From a virus, in IMG/VR virus record IMGVR_UViG_3300047476_000964, positions 1 through 46,380 of that record: DNA of 46,380 nt, one strand, 5' to 3'. Shown one piece after another: positions 18,663-29,000 of this stretch. The stretch's first letter is position 1. Each line of letters starts with the position of its first letter. The position numbers were made by a program, and so were the translations under genes. Under the pieces are notes generated by a model. The model was not told the origin of the DNA. It worked only from the letters and a program-made list of their open reading frames with translations, and searched no databases.

Positions 18663-21572
18663 TTATCTCTGAAGCAGCAGGGCGTAAGCTGAATATCTGC
18701 GATTGACAGAACCGCTACTGTTGAGGCCATCCGCAAACTCAACATAAAAAGTATAGGTTCTTGATGTGCTGCTATTGGCTGGTTGCACCACAATCATCGG
18801 AACGGCTAAGGCAAAGGTATTGGCCGTACAGGCACCTTCTTGATAAAAGTAAAATCCGTCGTTCGACACCACGAGGCATTTTATATAAAGGCCGCGATCA
18901 TTAAATCGTGGATTTAGGGCTGAGACAGAAAGACCAAGAACGACCGGGCCTAAAGCGCCATAATTTGATGATACAGTTTGTGAAAAAACCTCTAGAGCAA
19001 CGCCATAGGCTATGGAATTGGTGGGATTGCCATAACCCGCATAGGTCTTGGTGACCGCACTGGCGGCCAGGTTTGCGGTATCAACGCCGCCAATCGTAAT
19101 TTTGTTGCCGGATATGCTATTGGCCGATATGCGGTCAACCGACAAGGTGCCACCCGTGATGTCGCTGGCATTGAGTACGCCGCGAATGGTGGCATTGCGG
19201 AACTCGGCCACCCCATCACCGCGAATCTGCCACCCGGCTGACCCGGCCACATAGCCACTGGATCGGAGAATGGAGGACGACCCATTGAGCGAGATTGTTT
19301 GGGCACCGATGGTGCCTGAGGTAATTTTGTCCGCGTTGAGGGTGGCGATCTTGGCCGCCGTGATGGTGCCGTCCTGAATCACGGCATTCTTGATATAGGT
19401 AATGCCGCTGACCACTTCAAACGGCACCACATTGCTGCCCGCCGATCCGACGACGAACTTGTCCGCCCGGACAATGAAGCCATTGGCGTTTGGCCCTTCG
19501 TTAAAGAGGCCGTAGCCGACGGTGTAGCCGTTCACGTCCAGCTTGACGGTGTATTGCGCTCGTAAGCCCCCCGCCCCATAGATCGTCTCGAACTGCTGCT
19601 GCACCGTGGCCGACTGGCCGTTGCCGGCGGTGATGCTGACTTGTCGGACGGCGGTCGCCCAAGGCAGGCCCGTGGCCCATGTGCCGCCTGCGGCTTCACA
19701 CGCGGTCTTGTCGCCATGCACCGACGTGTTGCCGCCAATGGTGCAATAGCCGATGCGGGCGGTTTCGATGGTGTTGATGCTGGCCACTGCCGTGGGCAAC
19801 CGCGTGTCGGTCGTTTCCACCCACGCCGATCCGCTCCAACGGAAGGCCTTGTTACCCTGGTCCGTCTGGAACCAAATATCCCCCGTGGTCGGAGATGACG
19901 GTGGGCTAGTGCTGGCCTGGTAGAACGTCCGGTTTTTGACGCTGGCCGTGGCACTGATGCTGTTGATGCGCTGGGCGGCGGCACCGGATGGGTTGGCCGT
20001 GGCGTTGCGGATGTCGAGGATTTCCGCCCAACTGTCCGCGAGGCGGGTGTCGGTGGTTTCTGCCCACGCCGATCCCGTCCAGCGGTACGGCTTGTTGCCG
20101 TCATCGGTGTCAAACCACAGGTCGTTGGCTTTCAGTGTGTAATTGGCATCGCTGGTCGGTGCGGCGTTCTGATAGAACACCCGCGTTTTGTTGTCCGACA
20201 GCACGCGCACGGCTTCGACTTGCGAGAACGATGCGCCGGGTGCATTGCGCCCGACGCCCAACCAGTCAATGCTGTAATTGTCGCCGGAGGCCGTGCCTAG
20301 CTGAATCTCAATGGCCGTGATGGTGTTGCCGGTGTACAGCGTCTGGGCCGACAGGTCCCAATCCACCTCGACATACTCGCTGCCGATCTGCGGCGGTTCG
20401 GAGACGGTCAGCACGGCGGAGCCGCCCGAATAGTAGTAGCGCAAGGTGCCAGTCCAGCCGCTGCCGCCCGTGCGCTTGACGCGGAGACGCACCAGCGGAT
20501 AAGCGCTGCCATCGACGGCGATGGTGGCGGTTTTGAACTTGGGATTGCTGCCCGTGGCAGTGACCGCCAAAAAGCCGCCAGAGACGGCCAGCGAGGCACT
20601 GGTGCCGGTCCAGCCGGTGATGTCCGATGCCTGGTCGAAGTAATAGATGATCCGCGAGTCGAACTGGCCGTTGCCGACCGAGACTTCGCTGATTTGCTGA
20701 ACCAGCGTGTCGTATTGGGCGGCCAGTCGGGCGTTGACGGAATTTGGCACCAAAGAGGACGCATCGATGAGGTTGATGCGGCTGGACAGGTCGCCAAACA
20801 GCTTGTCCTGGACAATGCTGCCGTCGCCAATCTCACCCCCCGACAGGCCATTGCCCCACGGGCTGTAGAAGGTGCTGGCCGTGTCGTAAGGCCCGATCTT
20901 CTCCTCCAGCATCAGCGCATCGATGTCGAGGCTGGTGCTGTTGTTCGTGAGGCTGACGCCCAATTGCCCGAAGGCGGACGTGTCACTCGACAAGTCCAGC
21001 ACACCGGAGACGCGCACCCAGCCGGTGGACGATGCGCCCGAGGTCAGGGTGACGCTATGCGTGGTGCCGCCTTGCGTCTTGAGTCGCAATGACAGGCTGA
21101 CCGCCGCATTCGTCAGCGGCCTGACATGGGCCGAGACGATCCACTTCGATGACGCGGCCAGCGGGATGTTGAAGTCCGATCCACTCGCGGCCAGCCAGAC
21201 GGTGCCACCTGCGGAGGTGGTGGTGAGTCGAACGCCATACTGCCCGTGATAGGTGGCTGCCGCCGTGCGGTTGACCGTCATGCCGCTGGTGTAAGTGGGC
21301 GGCATCGCCCCGGCCCACTCAAAGCTGCTGTAATCGTTCGGCAGGATGTTGATGCCCGATCCGGCATTGGTGTCGCGCCCCGGCACTTCAGCGCTGGCCA
21401 ATTCGGACGGATGCCACGCGGAGGTGAAGGTCCCCTTGTCCAGATTGCGCCACCATGTCACGCGGTTGGCGAGTGTGTCGGTCGGCTGCGCGGCAATCAG
21501 TACCCAGCCGGTACCCGGATTGCTGGCGAACTCACCGATGAACTGGGTGGCGGTCTGGCGATAGAGGGCCAT
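18663..21572 (-). CDS. Large tail tip/fibre protein with carbohydrate-binding-like modules and DUF1983-type C-terminus
   Basis: 969 residues. About 60-225: jelly-roll/CBM-like region (YHGQYGVRLTTTSAGGTVWL, WIVSAHVRPLTNAAVSLSLR). About 310-440: second beta-sandwich (GWTGTSASLAVSGGFLAVTA). About 465-600: two related units (RVFYQNAAPTSDANYTLKA with DLWFDTDDGNKPYRWTGSAW; RTFYQASTSPPSSPTTGD with DIWFQTDQGNKAFRWSGSAW). About 690-820: DUF1983 as in the lambda J C-terminus (FIVRADKFVVGSAG, VIQDGTITAAKIATLNADKI). Likely host-recognition protein at the tail tip. Confidence 0.82.
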   Translation of the reverse strand: MALYRQTATQFIGEFASNPGTGWVLIAAQPTDTLANRVTWWRNLDKGTFTSAWHPSELASAEVPGRDTNAGSGINILPNDYSSFEWAGAMPPTYTSGMTVNRTAAATYHGQYGVRLTTTSAGGTVWLAASGSDFNIPLAASSKWIVSAHVRPLTNAAVSLSLRLKTQGGTTHSVTLTSGASSTGWVRVSGVLDLSSDTSAFGQLGVSLTNNSTSLDIDALMLEEKIGPYDTASTFYSPWGNGLSGGEIGDGSIVQDKLFGDLSSRINLIDASSLVPNSVNARLAAQYDTLVQQISEVSVGNGQFDSRIIYYFDQASDITGWTGTSASLAVSGGFLAVTATGSNPKFKTATIAVDGSAYPLVRLRVKRTGGSGWTGTLRYYYSGGSAVLTVSEPPQIGSEYVEVDWDLSAQTLYTGNTITAIEIQLGTASGDNYSIDWLGVGRNAPGASFSQVEAVRVLSDNKTRVFYQNAAPTSDANYTLKANDLWFDTDDGNKPYRWTGSAWAETTDTRLADSWAEILDIRNATANPSGAAAQRINSISATASVKNRTFYQASTSPPSSPTTGDIWFQTDQGNKAFRWSGSAWVETTDTRLPTAVASINTIETARIGYCTIGGNTSVHGDKTACEAAGGTWATGLPWATAVRQVSITAGNGQSATVQQQFETIYGAGGLRAQYTVKLDVNGYTVGYGLFNEGPNANGFIVRADKFVVGSAGSNVVPFEVVSGITYIKNAVIQDGTITAAKIATLNADKITSGTIGAQTISLNGSSSILRSSGYVAGSAGWQIRGDGVAEFRNATIRGVLNASDITGGTLSVDRISANSISGNKITIGGVDTANLAASAVTKTYAGYGNPTNSIAYGVALEVFSQTVSSNYGALGPVVLGLSVSALNPRFNDRGLYIKCLVVSNDGFYFYQEGACTANTFALAVPMIVVQPANSSTSRTYTFYVEFADGLNSSGSVNRRYSAYALLLQR

Positions 21573-22336
21573 TACAGCACCTCTCCAATCTCGAAGCCGA
21601 CTGAGTGCCGGTCAAGGTAAGGCCATTCGATGGCATTCAGTGTCCTGAATCGCCCCAAGAACCAGCACTGGTCGGGAAACGGCGTGTCCGGGTCGAAGAT
21701 GGCGTAGACCTCCTTCTCCACGTCCTGCTGACGCAGGATGCTGAGATAAACGCCATGCGCCTCGGCCTGTGTCAGCCAGGACCATTGGCCGGTCACAATG
21801 CGGCGATTCGGGCGGCTGTCAAAGTATTCGGGACCCGCCAAGGCCTCCATCACCGCCGTCTTGGATTCGACGCCGATGGACAGGCCCCAGTCCGCACAAA
21901 CGGCGGGTTCAAACTTCCAGCCGATGAAGACGCGGCCCACTTCGATATAGTCATCCGGGTTGCCGCTGTCATCGATGATGATCTTCCAATAGCGGGCCGC
22001 GACCGGGGTGAAGGCATGGGCGAACTCGCCGCCCGGATACACCGACAGTTCCGTGGAGTCATAGGCCAACTCGGTCAGCCCCGCGTTTTCATAGCCGAGG
22101 ATTTGCACCGTGCCGTTGCTGCTGATGTTGTGCCGAATCAAGGCCACTACGCCGATGGTCTGGTTTTCGCCCGTGTCGATGACCATCGTGCTGCTGGTGG
22201 CCAGGTCATCGGTAGACCGCGCCCGCTGATAGAGATAGCGGGTCTTGATGTTGGTCAACGGGTAAGCCGTTTCCCAACTGCCGCCCGAGACGGGCGCATC
22301 ATCGACTTGGTTTGCGTATCCAAGAATAAAAGCCAT
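21572..22336 (-). CDS. Tail tip protein with discoidin-like domain
   Basis: 254 residues. The N-terminal part (TYPLTNIKTRYLYQ-like AYPLTNIKTRYLYQRAR, TMVIDTGENQTIGVVALIRH, ARYWKIIIDDSGNPDDYIEV) has the pattern of F5/8-type discoidin folds found in phage tail proteins. Shares one base with the following large tail gene, so translation is coupled. Confidence 0.7.
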   Translation of the reverse strand: MAFILGYANQVDDAPVSGGSWETAYPLTNIKTRYLYQRARSTDDLATSSTMVIDTGENQTIGVVALIRHNISSNGTVQILGYENAGLTELAYDSTELSVYPGGEFAHAFTPVAARYWKIIIDDSGNPDDYIEVGRVFIGWKFEPAVCADWGLSIGVESKTAVMEALAGPEYFDSRPNRRIVTGQWSWLTQAEAHGVYLSILRQQDVEKEVYAIFDPDTPFPDQCWFLGRFRTLNAIEWPYLDRHSVGFEIGEVL

Positions 22337-22337
22337 G

Positions 22338-23942
22338 CTATCCCCACAAAGTCAGGTCGATGGTATTGGTCTGGTAGTCCACAGCCACGCTTGTGACGGT
22401 CATCAGGCGCCCGGTGCCATAGCCGAGACGGGTCGAAGCCAGATTGACGACGGCACCCAGATCCAGCGAGGTGTAATACTGGTGCGGATTGGCCAGCGTG
22501 ATGTTGACGACATCGCGGCGAACCGCGTACAGGTTCAAGCGTCGGGCCGCTTCCGCCTGGGCGATGCTGATGCCGTTCAGCGACGTGTCATAGGTGATCT
22601 CATCGGCCAACAGTCGGGTGGATTTGACGGTGGCGTTTTCGGCCTTCTGTTCGCGGCTGGCTTCCTTCAGCCACGCGGCACGGGCCTCTGTCACCACTCC
22701 GGCGAGGCCATTCTTGTCCTGCGGGATATGGTTGATGTCTGCCTTGACCTTGACGGACCAGAACGGCAACTGCGTTTCCGGCTGGCGCTCGGCATCGATG
22801 ATAAGGTCATCGGTCAGCGTAGCGACAGGTGATCCGGTTGGCGCTTCAAAGCGGGCCACGCGGAACCGGCCCAAGGCATCAAAGCCCCACCAGGCTCCGA
22901 CACTGGCGCAGATGCGGTCCAGCAGACTGGCCGTCGTCTCTTCGCCTTCCACCACGATGCCGATGGAACCGGCGTTCTTCTGGTTCAGCAGGGTAAAGTC
23001 CCCGGATACCCAGTTCGTCACCCCCTTCTCGGTGAGGATTCGCTGAATCAGTCCGGCTGCGGTGTTCTGGAGGTGGTCCCATTTCTCGACCACCGATACC
23101 GACAGCGTGTTGATGGGCGTGGACCCTAACCGAATCAGCCCCAGCGCCGGATAAGCCCGCCACTGGCCCGCAGGCGGATCGTAGGCGTACATGTCGGACA
23201 GGCTGAGATAGTCGCTGGCCTTAGTCAGATACGCACCGCCATCGAAAGCATTCAGCACCGCATCAACAGGTTGTTCATTGACTTGGTAGATCAGCTTGCT
23301 GGTGTTCACCAAGACCGGCTGCATCAGCGCAATTCGGCCAAAGAGGCGCGGCTTGATCTGATCCTTGATGTCGTCTGCCGTGCCTTCCACGCCCAGCGGG
23401 AGTTCGTTATTCCCGGCATACTTGACCGTCGCAAATGGCTTGTCCAGCGTCACCGACTTATCGCGCAGTTGGATGCTGATGCGGTCTTTCTCGATACCGA
23501 CCGTTTCGATGGTGGCTGACAGGATCGTCTGGAAGCTGGCATACGTGCCATCGCGGTCGCCCCACTTCAGCGTCAGGGTGCGTCCGTCGAAGAAGTCCTC
23601 ACCCAACGCGGCAATGGCGTTGTCGGGATTCAGCAGCGTCAGTTCCCCGAACGACTGCCCGGTGCGGCCTGATAGGCCCGACATGGACCGGCTGAACGTC
23701 GCCGGATTCTCCATGCGCGGCGTGTAGAAATCCCCCGCCTTGTCAAAACCCGACCCGCTGGCAAAAAGCCAGGTCTTGGTCGTCTCGGTCGCCGGGTCAT
23801 ACGCCTCGATCTCCGCGAGGAAGATGTGCGTGAAGCGGCGGACAAAGTACGCCACATCTGCCGGGGCCTGCTCCAGCAGAATGCGGTCGCCATTCTCGGT
23901 CAGCAGCCGGTCGCCGGTCTCAAGAAGGAGGTAAAAGGACAT
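22338..23942 (-). CDS. Tail hub/tip protein
   Basis: 534 residues, beta-rich with lambda L/J-like or siphophage distal-tail features: VRRFTHIFLAEIEAYDPATE, YTPRMENPATFSRSM, LLDRICASVGAWWGFDALGRFRV, NITLANPHQYYTSLDLGAVVNLAS. The last motif is typical of gp27/hub-like tail proteins. Its N-terminus is repetitive (LLLETGDRLLTENGDRILLE), common in this family of tail genes. Exact role inferred from order after tape measure. Confidence 0.72.
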   Translation of the reverse strand: MSFYLLLETGDRLLTENGDRILLEQAPADVAYFVRRFTHIFLAEIEAYDPATETTKTWLFASGSGFDKAGDFYTPRMENPATFSRSMSGLSGRTGQSFGELTLLNPDNAIAALGEDFFDGRTLTLKWGDRDGTYASFQTILSATIETVGIEKDRISIQLRDKSVTLDKPFATVKYAGNNELPLGVEGTADDIKDQIKPRLFGRIALMQPVLVNTSKLIYQVNEQPVDAVLNAFDGGAYLTKASDYLSLSDMYAYDPPAGQWRAYPALGLIRLGSTPINTLSVSVVEKWDHLQNTAAGLIQRILTEKGVTNWVSGDFTLLNQKNAGSIGIVVEGEETTASLLDRICASVGAWWGFDALGRFRVARFEAPTGSPVATLTDDLIIDAERQPETQLPFWSVKVKADINHIPQDKNGLAGVVTEARAAWLKEASREQKAENATVKSTRLLADEITYDTSLNGISIAQAEAARRLNLYAVRRDVVNITLANPHQYYTSLDLGAVVNLASTRLGYGTGRLMTVTSVAVDYQTNTIDLTLWG

Positions 23943-23965
23943 ACGTCGGCTCCGCTCAGTACAAG

Positions 23966-24127
23966 TTACTCAGCCGCCGGTGCTTCCGCTTGGGCCGCAA
24001 CAACCTGCCCTTGCGCTTCGCTCTGAATGCCCTGAATGAGTTGCGCGACATTCTGGTATGGCTGGCTGCCGAGGTAGGCAAGCACGGCGTTTACAAGCTG
24101 GGTGGAAAGCGTGATTTTTTCGGGCAT
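23966..24127 (-). CDS. Small tail-region protein
   Basis: 53 residues: MPEKITLSTQLVNAVLAYLG, SQPYQNVAQLIQGIQSEAQG, acidic end. This LVNAVLNYLGSRPYQEV pattern is common in small phage tail-operon genes of unknown role. Below the usual ORF size cut-off. Confidence 0.7.
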   Translation of the reverse strand: MPEKITLSTQLVNAVLAYLGSQPYQNVAQLIQGIQSEAQGQVVAAQAEAPAAE

Positions 24128-24130
24128 GGT

Positions 24131-24478
24131 TTATTCCTCGATGGGGGTTTCAGGTTCCGGCTCAACGACCGGTGGGTTGTCGCGGATCTCGGCCCGGTTC
24201 ACGTAGTCCGAGAACAAGGCTTGATGCACCGTCGCCACCGGGATCGTTTCGCCGGTCAGTTCCAAGGTTTCTGGGTCGCGGAGTTCGATGATGCCGAGCG
24301 GGTCTACGGTGTAGCCCAAGGTACTGACCGTCTGCTTGATCTGGTCGTTGTTGAGGTTAATCACCTGCTCCTCGTCATAACGCACTGTTGGCGCTTGACC
24401 CAGTGGGTTTAGGATCAGTATTTGGTAAGCGCGTTGCCATGCGACCCCGGATACGTCAGTTCTTTTGTAATCGGCCAT
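24131..24478 (-). CDS. Small tail-region protein
   Basis: 115 residues, starts MADYKRTDVSGVAWQRAYQI, ends with an acidic proline-rich tail (VVEPEPETPIEE). The core (RYDEEQVINLNN, RDPETLELTGETIPVATVHQ) looks like a small adaptor. Not recognised. Confidence 0.65.
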   Translation of the reverse strand: MADYKRTDVSGVAWQRAYQILILNPLGQAPTVRYDEEQVINLNNDQIKQTVSTLGYTVDPLGIIELRDPETLELTGETIPVATVHQALFSDYVNRAEIRDNPPVVEPEPETPIEE

Positions 24479-24493
24479 TTTATTACCCTCTGA

Positions 24494-26095
24494 TTAACTT
24501 AATGGTATGCTGCCAGTCCGTGTGACACCATCGCTTCCGCGTACAGAGACACGCAAATTAGTATTACTGGTTAAATTGAATACCATTGTGCCATTCGTGC
24601 TTAATGATGGCGGCGTGGCGGGTGCGCCACTAATTACATTGCCACCGTAGGGTTGAATCAACAAATCACCAGCCGCAGCACCGTTTGCGCTGACCTGTAG
24701 TTGAGGAGAATCACCCGTACCCGAGGCAAACGCTAAAGAAAAGCCCGACGTGGATTTAGGAACCAAAACAAAAGATGCTACTGAATATGCAGTGGCAAGC
24801 GTGGTAGCGTTTGTTGCAAGTCCTGTTACTTGAAGTTTTGCATCTGTTCCAGCAGAGGGAGTTACGTTAACCCCTAATTTCCCACTACTATTTACCACCA
24901 ATGAGTTCGCTGTCGTGGGGTCGAGGCTGATGGCGCTGCCAATAGTTAATACACCAGAGGCGTTTATGCGGAGGCGTTCTGTTCCGCCAGCATTCCATAT
25001 ATATTGACCGTTTGAAGCAACATTGAACGTAGTGGTGCTACCACTAGTATTACTGGCGGAAAGCACTAATGTGCCAGCAGTTTTGTTTCCTGTAATACTT
25101 ACCCTGCCTGTACCACCTCCCCAAGCAAGCGAAGTGGAGTCGTCTAAATTAAAAGTCCCGCCCGCTACAGCAAACTTTGCATTCGCCCCGCTCGTTGAAA
25201 AGTCAGTGACTCCAATCCCCACATTCCCAGACGCGTCCTTGTAAATCTGGTTAGTCCCGATGGCGATAACGCCCGTGCCGCCCGTGAGCGTGCCGGTATA
25301 AGAAAGGTTGGTGAATGCCCCCGTAGAAGCCGAAGACGCTCCGATAGAAACGCCATTAAGCCCAGATACCGTACCGCCGAGAGAGACTGCGGTGGCGCCG
25401 AATGTGATGGCCGAATTGGTCAGCGAAGCGTTGCCGATATTCGAGAGTGTGTTATTCGCCCCGCTGAGGGTTTTGTTGGTGAGCGTCTGCGTCCCTGTCA
25501 GCGTGGTGACGACGCTGGTATCAATGGCCACAGTGACAGCGCTGGAGCCGTTATAGCTGGTGCCGGTCAGCCCGGTGCCGAGTGTCAGGGGATTGGATGC
25601 GGTAGCTGTCACGGTGGTGCTGCCACCCAGGCTGACCGCGTTGCCGTTGATCGTAATACTGCTGTTGGTCAGGCTGGTATTGCCGATGTTGGAGAGCGTG
25701 TTATTGGAGCCGCTGATGGTCTTGTTCGTCAGCGTCTGGCTGTCCGAGGTGCCCACTGCATTCCCGGTGGGCGCGGTCTTGCCGGCCCATGCCGTCAGGT
25801 CGGCATCGTAAGCCTGCACCGAAACACCAATGGCGGCGGACTTAAGAAGGGTGGCGTCTGCCGGTTCCTTACCATCCAGCGCCGTCTGCGTGGCGGTGCT
25901 GATGGGTTTGTTGAGGTCGCTGGTGTTATCGACATTGCCCAGGCCCACATCGGATTTGCTCAGTCCGTCCTTGACGTAGGTTTTGACGACACTGGCATTC
26001 GCTTGCTTCGTCTCGCCATCCTGGACCACGGCAAAGTCATCCGCGTCAAAGATCGTGGTTGCGGCATTGAGTTGACTGGTTTTCTTGTCGGCCAT
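24494..26095 (-). CDS. Tail fibre / appendage protein
   Basis: 533 residues, low-complexity Ser/Thr/Asn/Gly-rich. N-terminal KTSQLNAATTIFDADDFAVVQDGETKQ is a common attachment module of phage appendages; then WAGKTAPTGNAVGTSDSQTLTNKTIS-type fibre repeats, with the unit TLTNKTxSGxNNTLSNIGNxSLTNS present twice (about residues 120-150 and 205-235); then an IYKDASGNVGIG segment typical of tail fibres. Its place directly after tape measure, before the hub genes, is less usual. Confidence 0.8.
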   Translation of the reverse strand: MADKKTSQLNAATTIFDADDFAVVQDGETKQANASVVKTYVKDGLSKSDVGLGNVDNTSDLNKPISTATQTALDGKEPADATLLKSAAIGVSVQAYDADLTAWAGKTAPTGNAVGTSDSQTLTNKTISGSNNTLSNIGNTSLTNSSITINGNAVSLGGSTTVTATASNPLTLGTGLTGTSYNGSSAVTVAIDTSVVTTLTGTQTLTNKTLSGANNTLSNIGNASLTNSAITFGATAVSLGGTVSGLNGVSIGASSASTGAFTNLSYTGTLTGGTGVIAIGTNQIYKDASGNVGIGVTDFSTSGANAKFAVAGGTFNLDDSTSLAWGGGTGRVSITGNKTAGTLVLSASNTSGSTTTFNVASNGQYIWNAGGTERLRINASGVLTIGSAISLDPTTANSLVVNSSGKLGVNVTPSAGTDAKLQVTGLATNATTLATAYSVASFVLVPKSTSGFSLAFASGTGDSPQLQVSANGAAAGDLLIQPYGGNVISGAPATPPSLSTNGTMVFNLTSNTNLRVSVRGSDGVTRTGSIPLS

Positions 26096-26099
26096 CGGT

Positions 26100-29000
26100 T
26101 CAGGCTCCTACGTTAAAGCGTTGGGTGCGTTCCATCTTGCTCAGTCGGGCTTCCATGCCGGACAGCTTGTCGATGATTTGCGGGTTGGCGTTGGATTGCG
26201 TGACGACGACCGCCCGCATTTCGGCTTTGAGTTCTGCGATGGCGGCGACAATCTTCTGGTCGTCGGCCAGCATGGCGCGGGTGTCGTTGGCATTGATAAC
26301 CTGGCCGGGGCGATTGAAGCGGACCAGTTCCGGCCCCCGTTCACCCACCATCGCCAGCCCCGGTCCTGCCAAGCCGCCGTTGGCATAGCCGGGTATCGGG
26401 TTGAGCTTGGCATTGATGAGGATGGCGTTGAGCGCGGCGACGGTGTCGCGGCTGACCCGGGTACCGGCTTGAAGTTCTGCCAGTTGTTTGTTGGCCAGAT
26501 CCAGAGCGTCGCGGGCCATCTGTTCGGCTTGGGCCTTGGCCTCGTCCGCTTGCTTTTGTGCCTCAATGCGGGTGAGTTCGGCCAGTCGTTGCAGTTCTTT
26601 CAAATCACGTTCAGCGGCTTCCCGTGCGGCCCGCATGGCGAGGTTCTTGTTCGGGTCACTCAGGTCAGCGATGCTTTGCTGAGTCGCTTTCTGCGCGGCT
26701 TCGATCTGAGATTGTGCGGCCTCGCGGATCGCGTCGGTGGCCTTCTGGCTGGCCTCGCGCATGGCGTCGAGGTTGTCCTGATGGGATTCACGGATTGCGT
26801 CGAGTTGATCCGCCTGAATCTCGCGGATGGCATCCAGGCGCTCGGCTTGGCTCTCGCGCAGCGCATCCAGCCGCTCGGATTGGCTTTCGCGGATGGCATC
26901 CAGCTTTTCGGATTGCAACTCGCGCAGCTTGTCCATCTCTTCAGCCTGCGCTTCCCGCAGCAGGTCGATACGAGACTGGATGGAATCGGGATCGGGGGCT
27001 GACATGCCGCCAATAGCGGACATGGCATTCTTCACGGCATCAAAGGTGTTGGCATACTGCGTGCCGGAGCCGTAATACTGCTTGCTGGCTTCAAGGTAGG
27101 CATCCGACGAACCGGACAGCTTCTGCATCGCATCGGCATCGCCGCCTTGGGCGCGGACGAGTAAATCCTGATACTGCCGCTGGGCCTCGGCCAGACGTTG
27201 CTCAGGTGACAACGGGCTGTTGCCACCTAAAGCCATGCCGCGCACATAGTCATTGATGCTGGCGATGGCGTCCTTGAGCTTGTTAGCCGCGTCGAGTTCG
27301 TCACCCAGCGCCTTCAGTTGAGCATCGTGGGTTTTTTGCAGCGCCTTCTGCTCCAGGTCGAATTGCTTCTGGGTGAGCTTGTTGGCCGCATCAAAGGCTT
27401 TCTGTTCGGCCTTGATCTCGGCGTCGAATTGCTTCTGGGTGATCTTGTTGGCGGCGTCGAATTGCTTCTGCTGACTCTTGATGGCCGCTTCGTCAATCTT
27501 CTGCTGCACCTTGATGGCGGCATTCAGCCGGTCGTTTTCGGCTTCGATAGCGGCGTCGGTGGCGGCATTGATGGCGTCAATCTGCAACTGAAGCGCGGCG
27601 TTGAGCTTCTCGCTTTCCGCCGCGATGTAGGCTTGCTGCGCCTCTTGAATGGCCGCGACTTCCGCGTTGTACTTGGCCATCACCGCTTGCTGGGCGGTGT
27701 TCAGCAGACCCACCTCGACACCGACATCTCGCGCTCGGCCATCGGACAGGGTATTGATATAGGTGTCGATGGCACCAAAGGCGTTGTTGCGGTCAGTGCT
27801 GGCGAGGCCGAAGACGGCTTGCGGGCCTTGAAGCTGGGCGATCTGGCTGGCGATGGCTTTCTGCAAGTCCAGCACGGACTGGAGGCGTTGCTGGGCTTGC
27901 TGAATCGTCTGGACGATGCTGGTGAAAATATCTTCCAGCGTGGAACCCATAGCCAGACGGGCATCATCAATGATCGCCTGCTTCTCCAGTGCCAGACGGG
28001 CGGATTCTGCGGCCTTGTCGATGCCTTCCTGCGTGAGGATGTCAGCCAGTTGCTGGTTGATGTCGTTGATTTCAGCGTTGAAGTCAGACCATCGTTCAAT
28101 CTTCTGCCGCAAGGTCTTGATGACTTCTTTGTTCTGCTTCTTCGGTGCCTTGGCCAGTTCTGCTTCCAGCTTGCGCTCCCAGTACGCAATCTGTTCGTTC
28201 ATCTGGGCGACACCACCGAAGCGGGCCTTGATGCGCTTCATCAGGCGAGTGCGCTCGTCAAACAATGGTTCGCGGGCCTCGCGGGCGGCATTGCCAATCG
28301 CATCAATGCGGGCTTGCGAGCCACCGGTGACGCCACCGATCAGCTTGCCGAAGTCAGTGCCGACCTGTTTGATCTGGTCGCTGATGGCTTTGAACGGGTC
28401 GAGGATGGCGGCGTACTTGTCGCGGATGGCTTGCGCTTCGTTGGCCACCTGGGCAAAGGACTCGGACAGAGCGATCATCTGGCCGAAGAGTGTCTTCCCG
28501 GCGTCGGTGCTGGTGTCGATCCCGGCCACCAGATCGCGGAAGCCGTCCTTGCTGGTGGGTAAGGAGACGCCCAGACGGGCAAAGGATTCGCCCACATCGC
28601 GCACGGCCCCGGCGTATTGCTCGGCGGGTGTCAGGAAGTTGTCGGTAAAGGACTCCATCGCTTCGACAAAGGCGCTCAGCCCGCCCGCCGCGTTGGTCAT
28701 GACGATGCTGAAGCCACTGTCCCCGATGCCTGCGGTCTTCAATAGGCTGGAAGCCCGCATGATGGTCTTGTAGGCTTCGACAATCTCCTCGGCCCCGCCT
28801 TGCAGCACATTGATATATTCACGCACGCCGGATGAGAGAGTGGTCTGTGCCGCCAGCGATTGCCGAATGATTTCAGCGGCGACGTTGCCCTGGGCGTTGG
28901 TGATCTTCGTATAGCGGATGGCCTCGACACCCAGCCGTTCCAGTTCGCCCTGAGCGCGGCTGATGCCGGCCGAGACGCGGAGGAAGGTTTGCGCCATGCC

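Noticed and set aside
18663-21620. Many plus-strand ORFs of 60-130 codons opposite the large tail gene
   Set aside because: No ribosome sites or coherent composition; shadows of the 969-residue protein.
27318-28562. 414-codon plus-strand ORF opposite the tape measure gene (and similar ones at 26085-27002 and 30609-31919)
   Set aside because: They are antisense shadows of a 2207-residue protein with clear domains; composition is that expected from the complementary strand.
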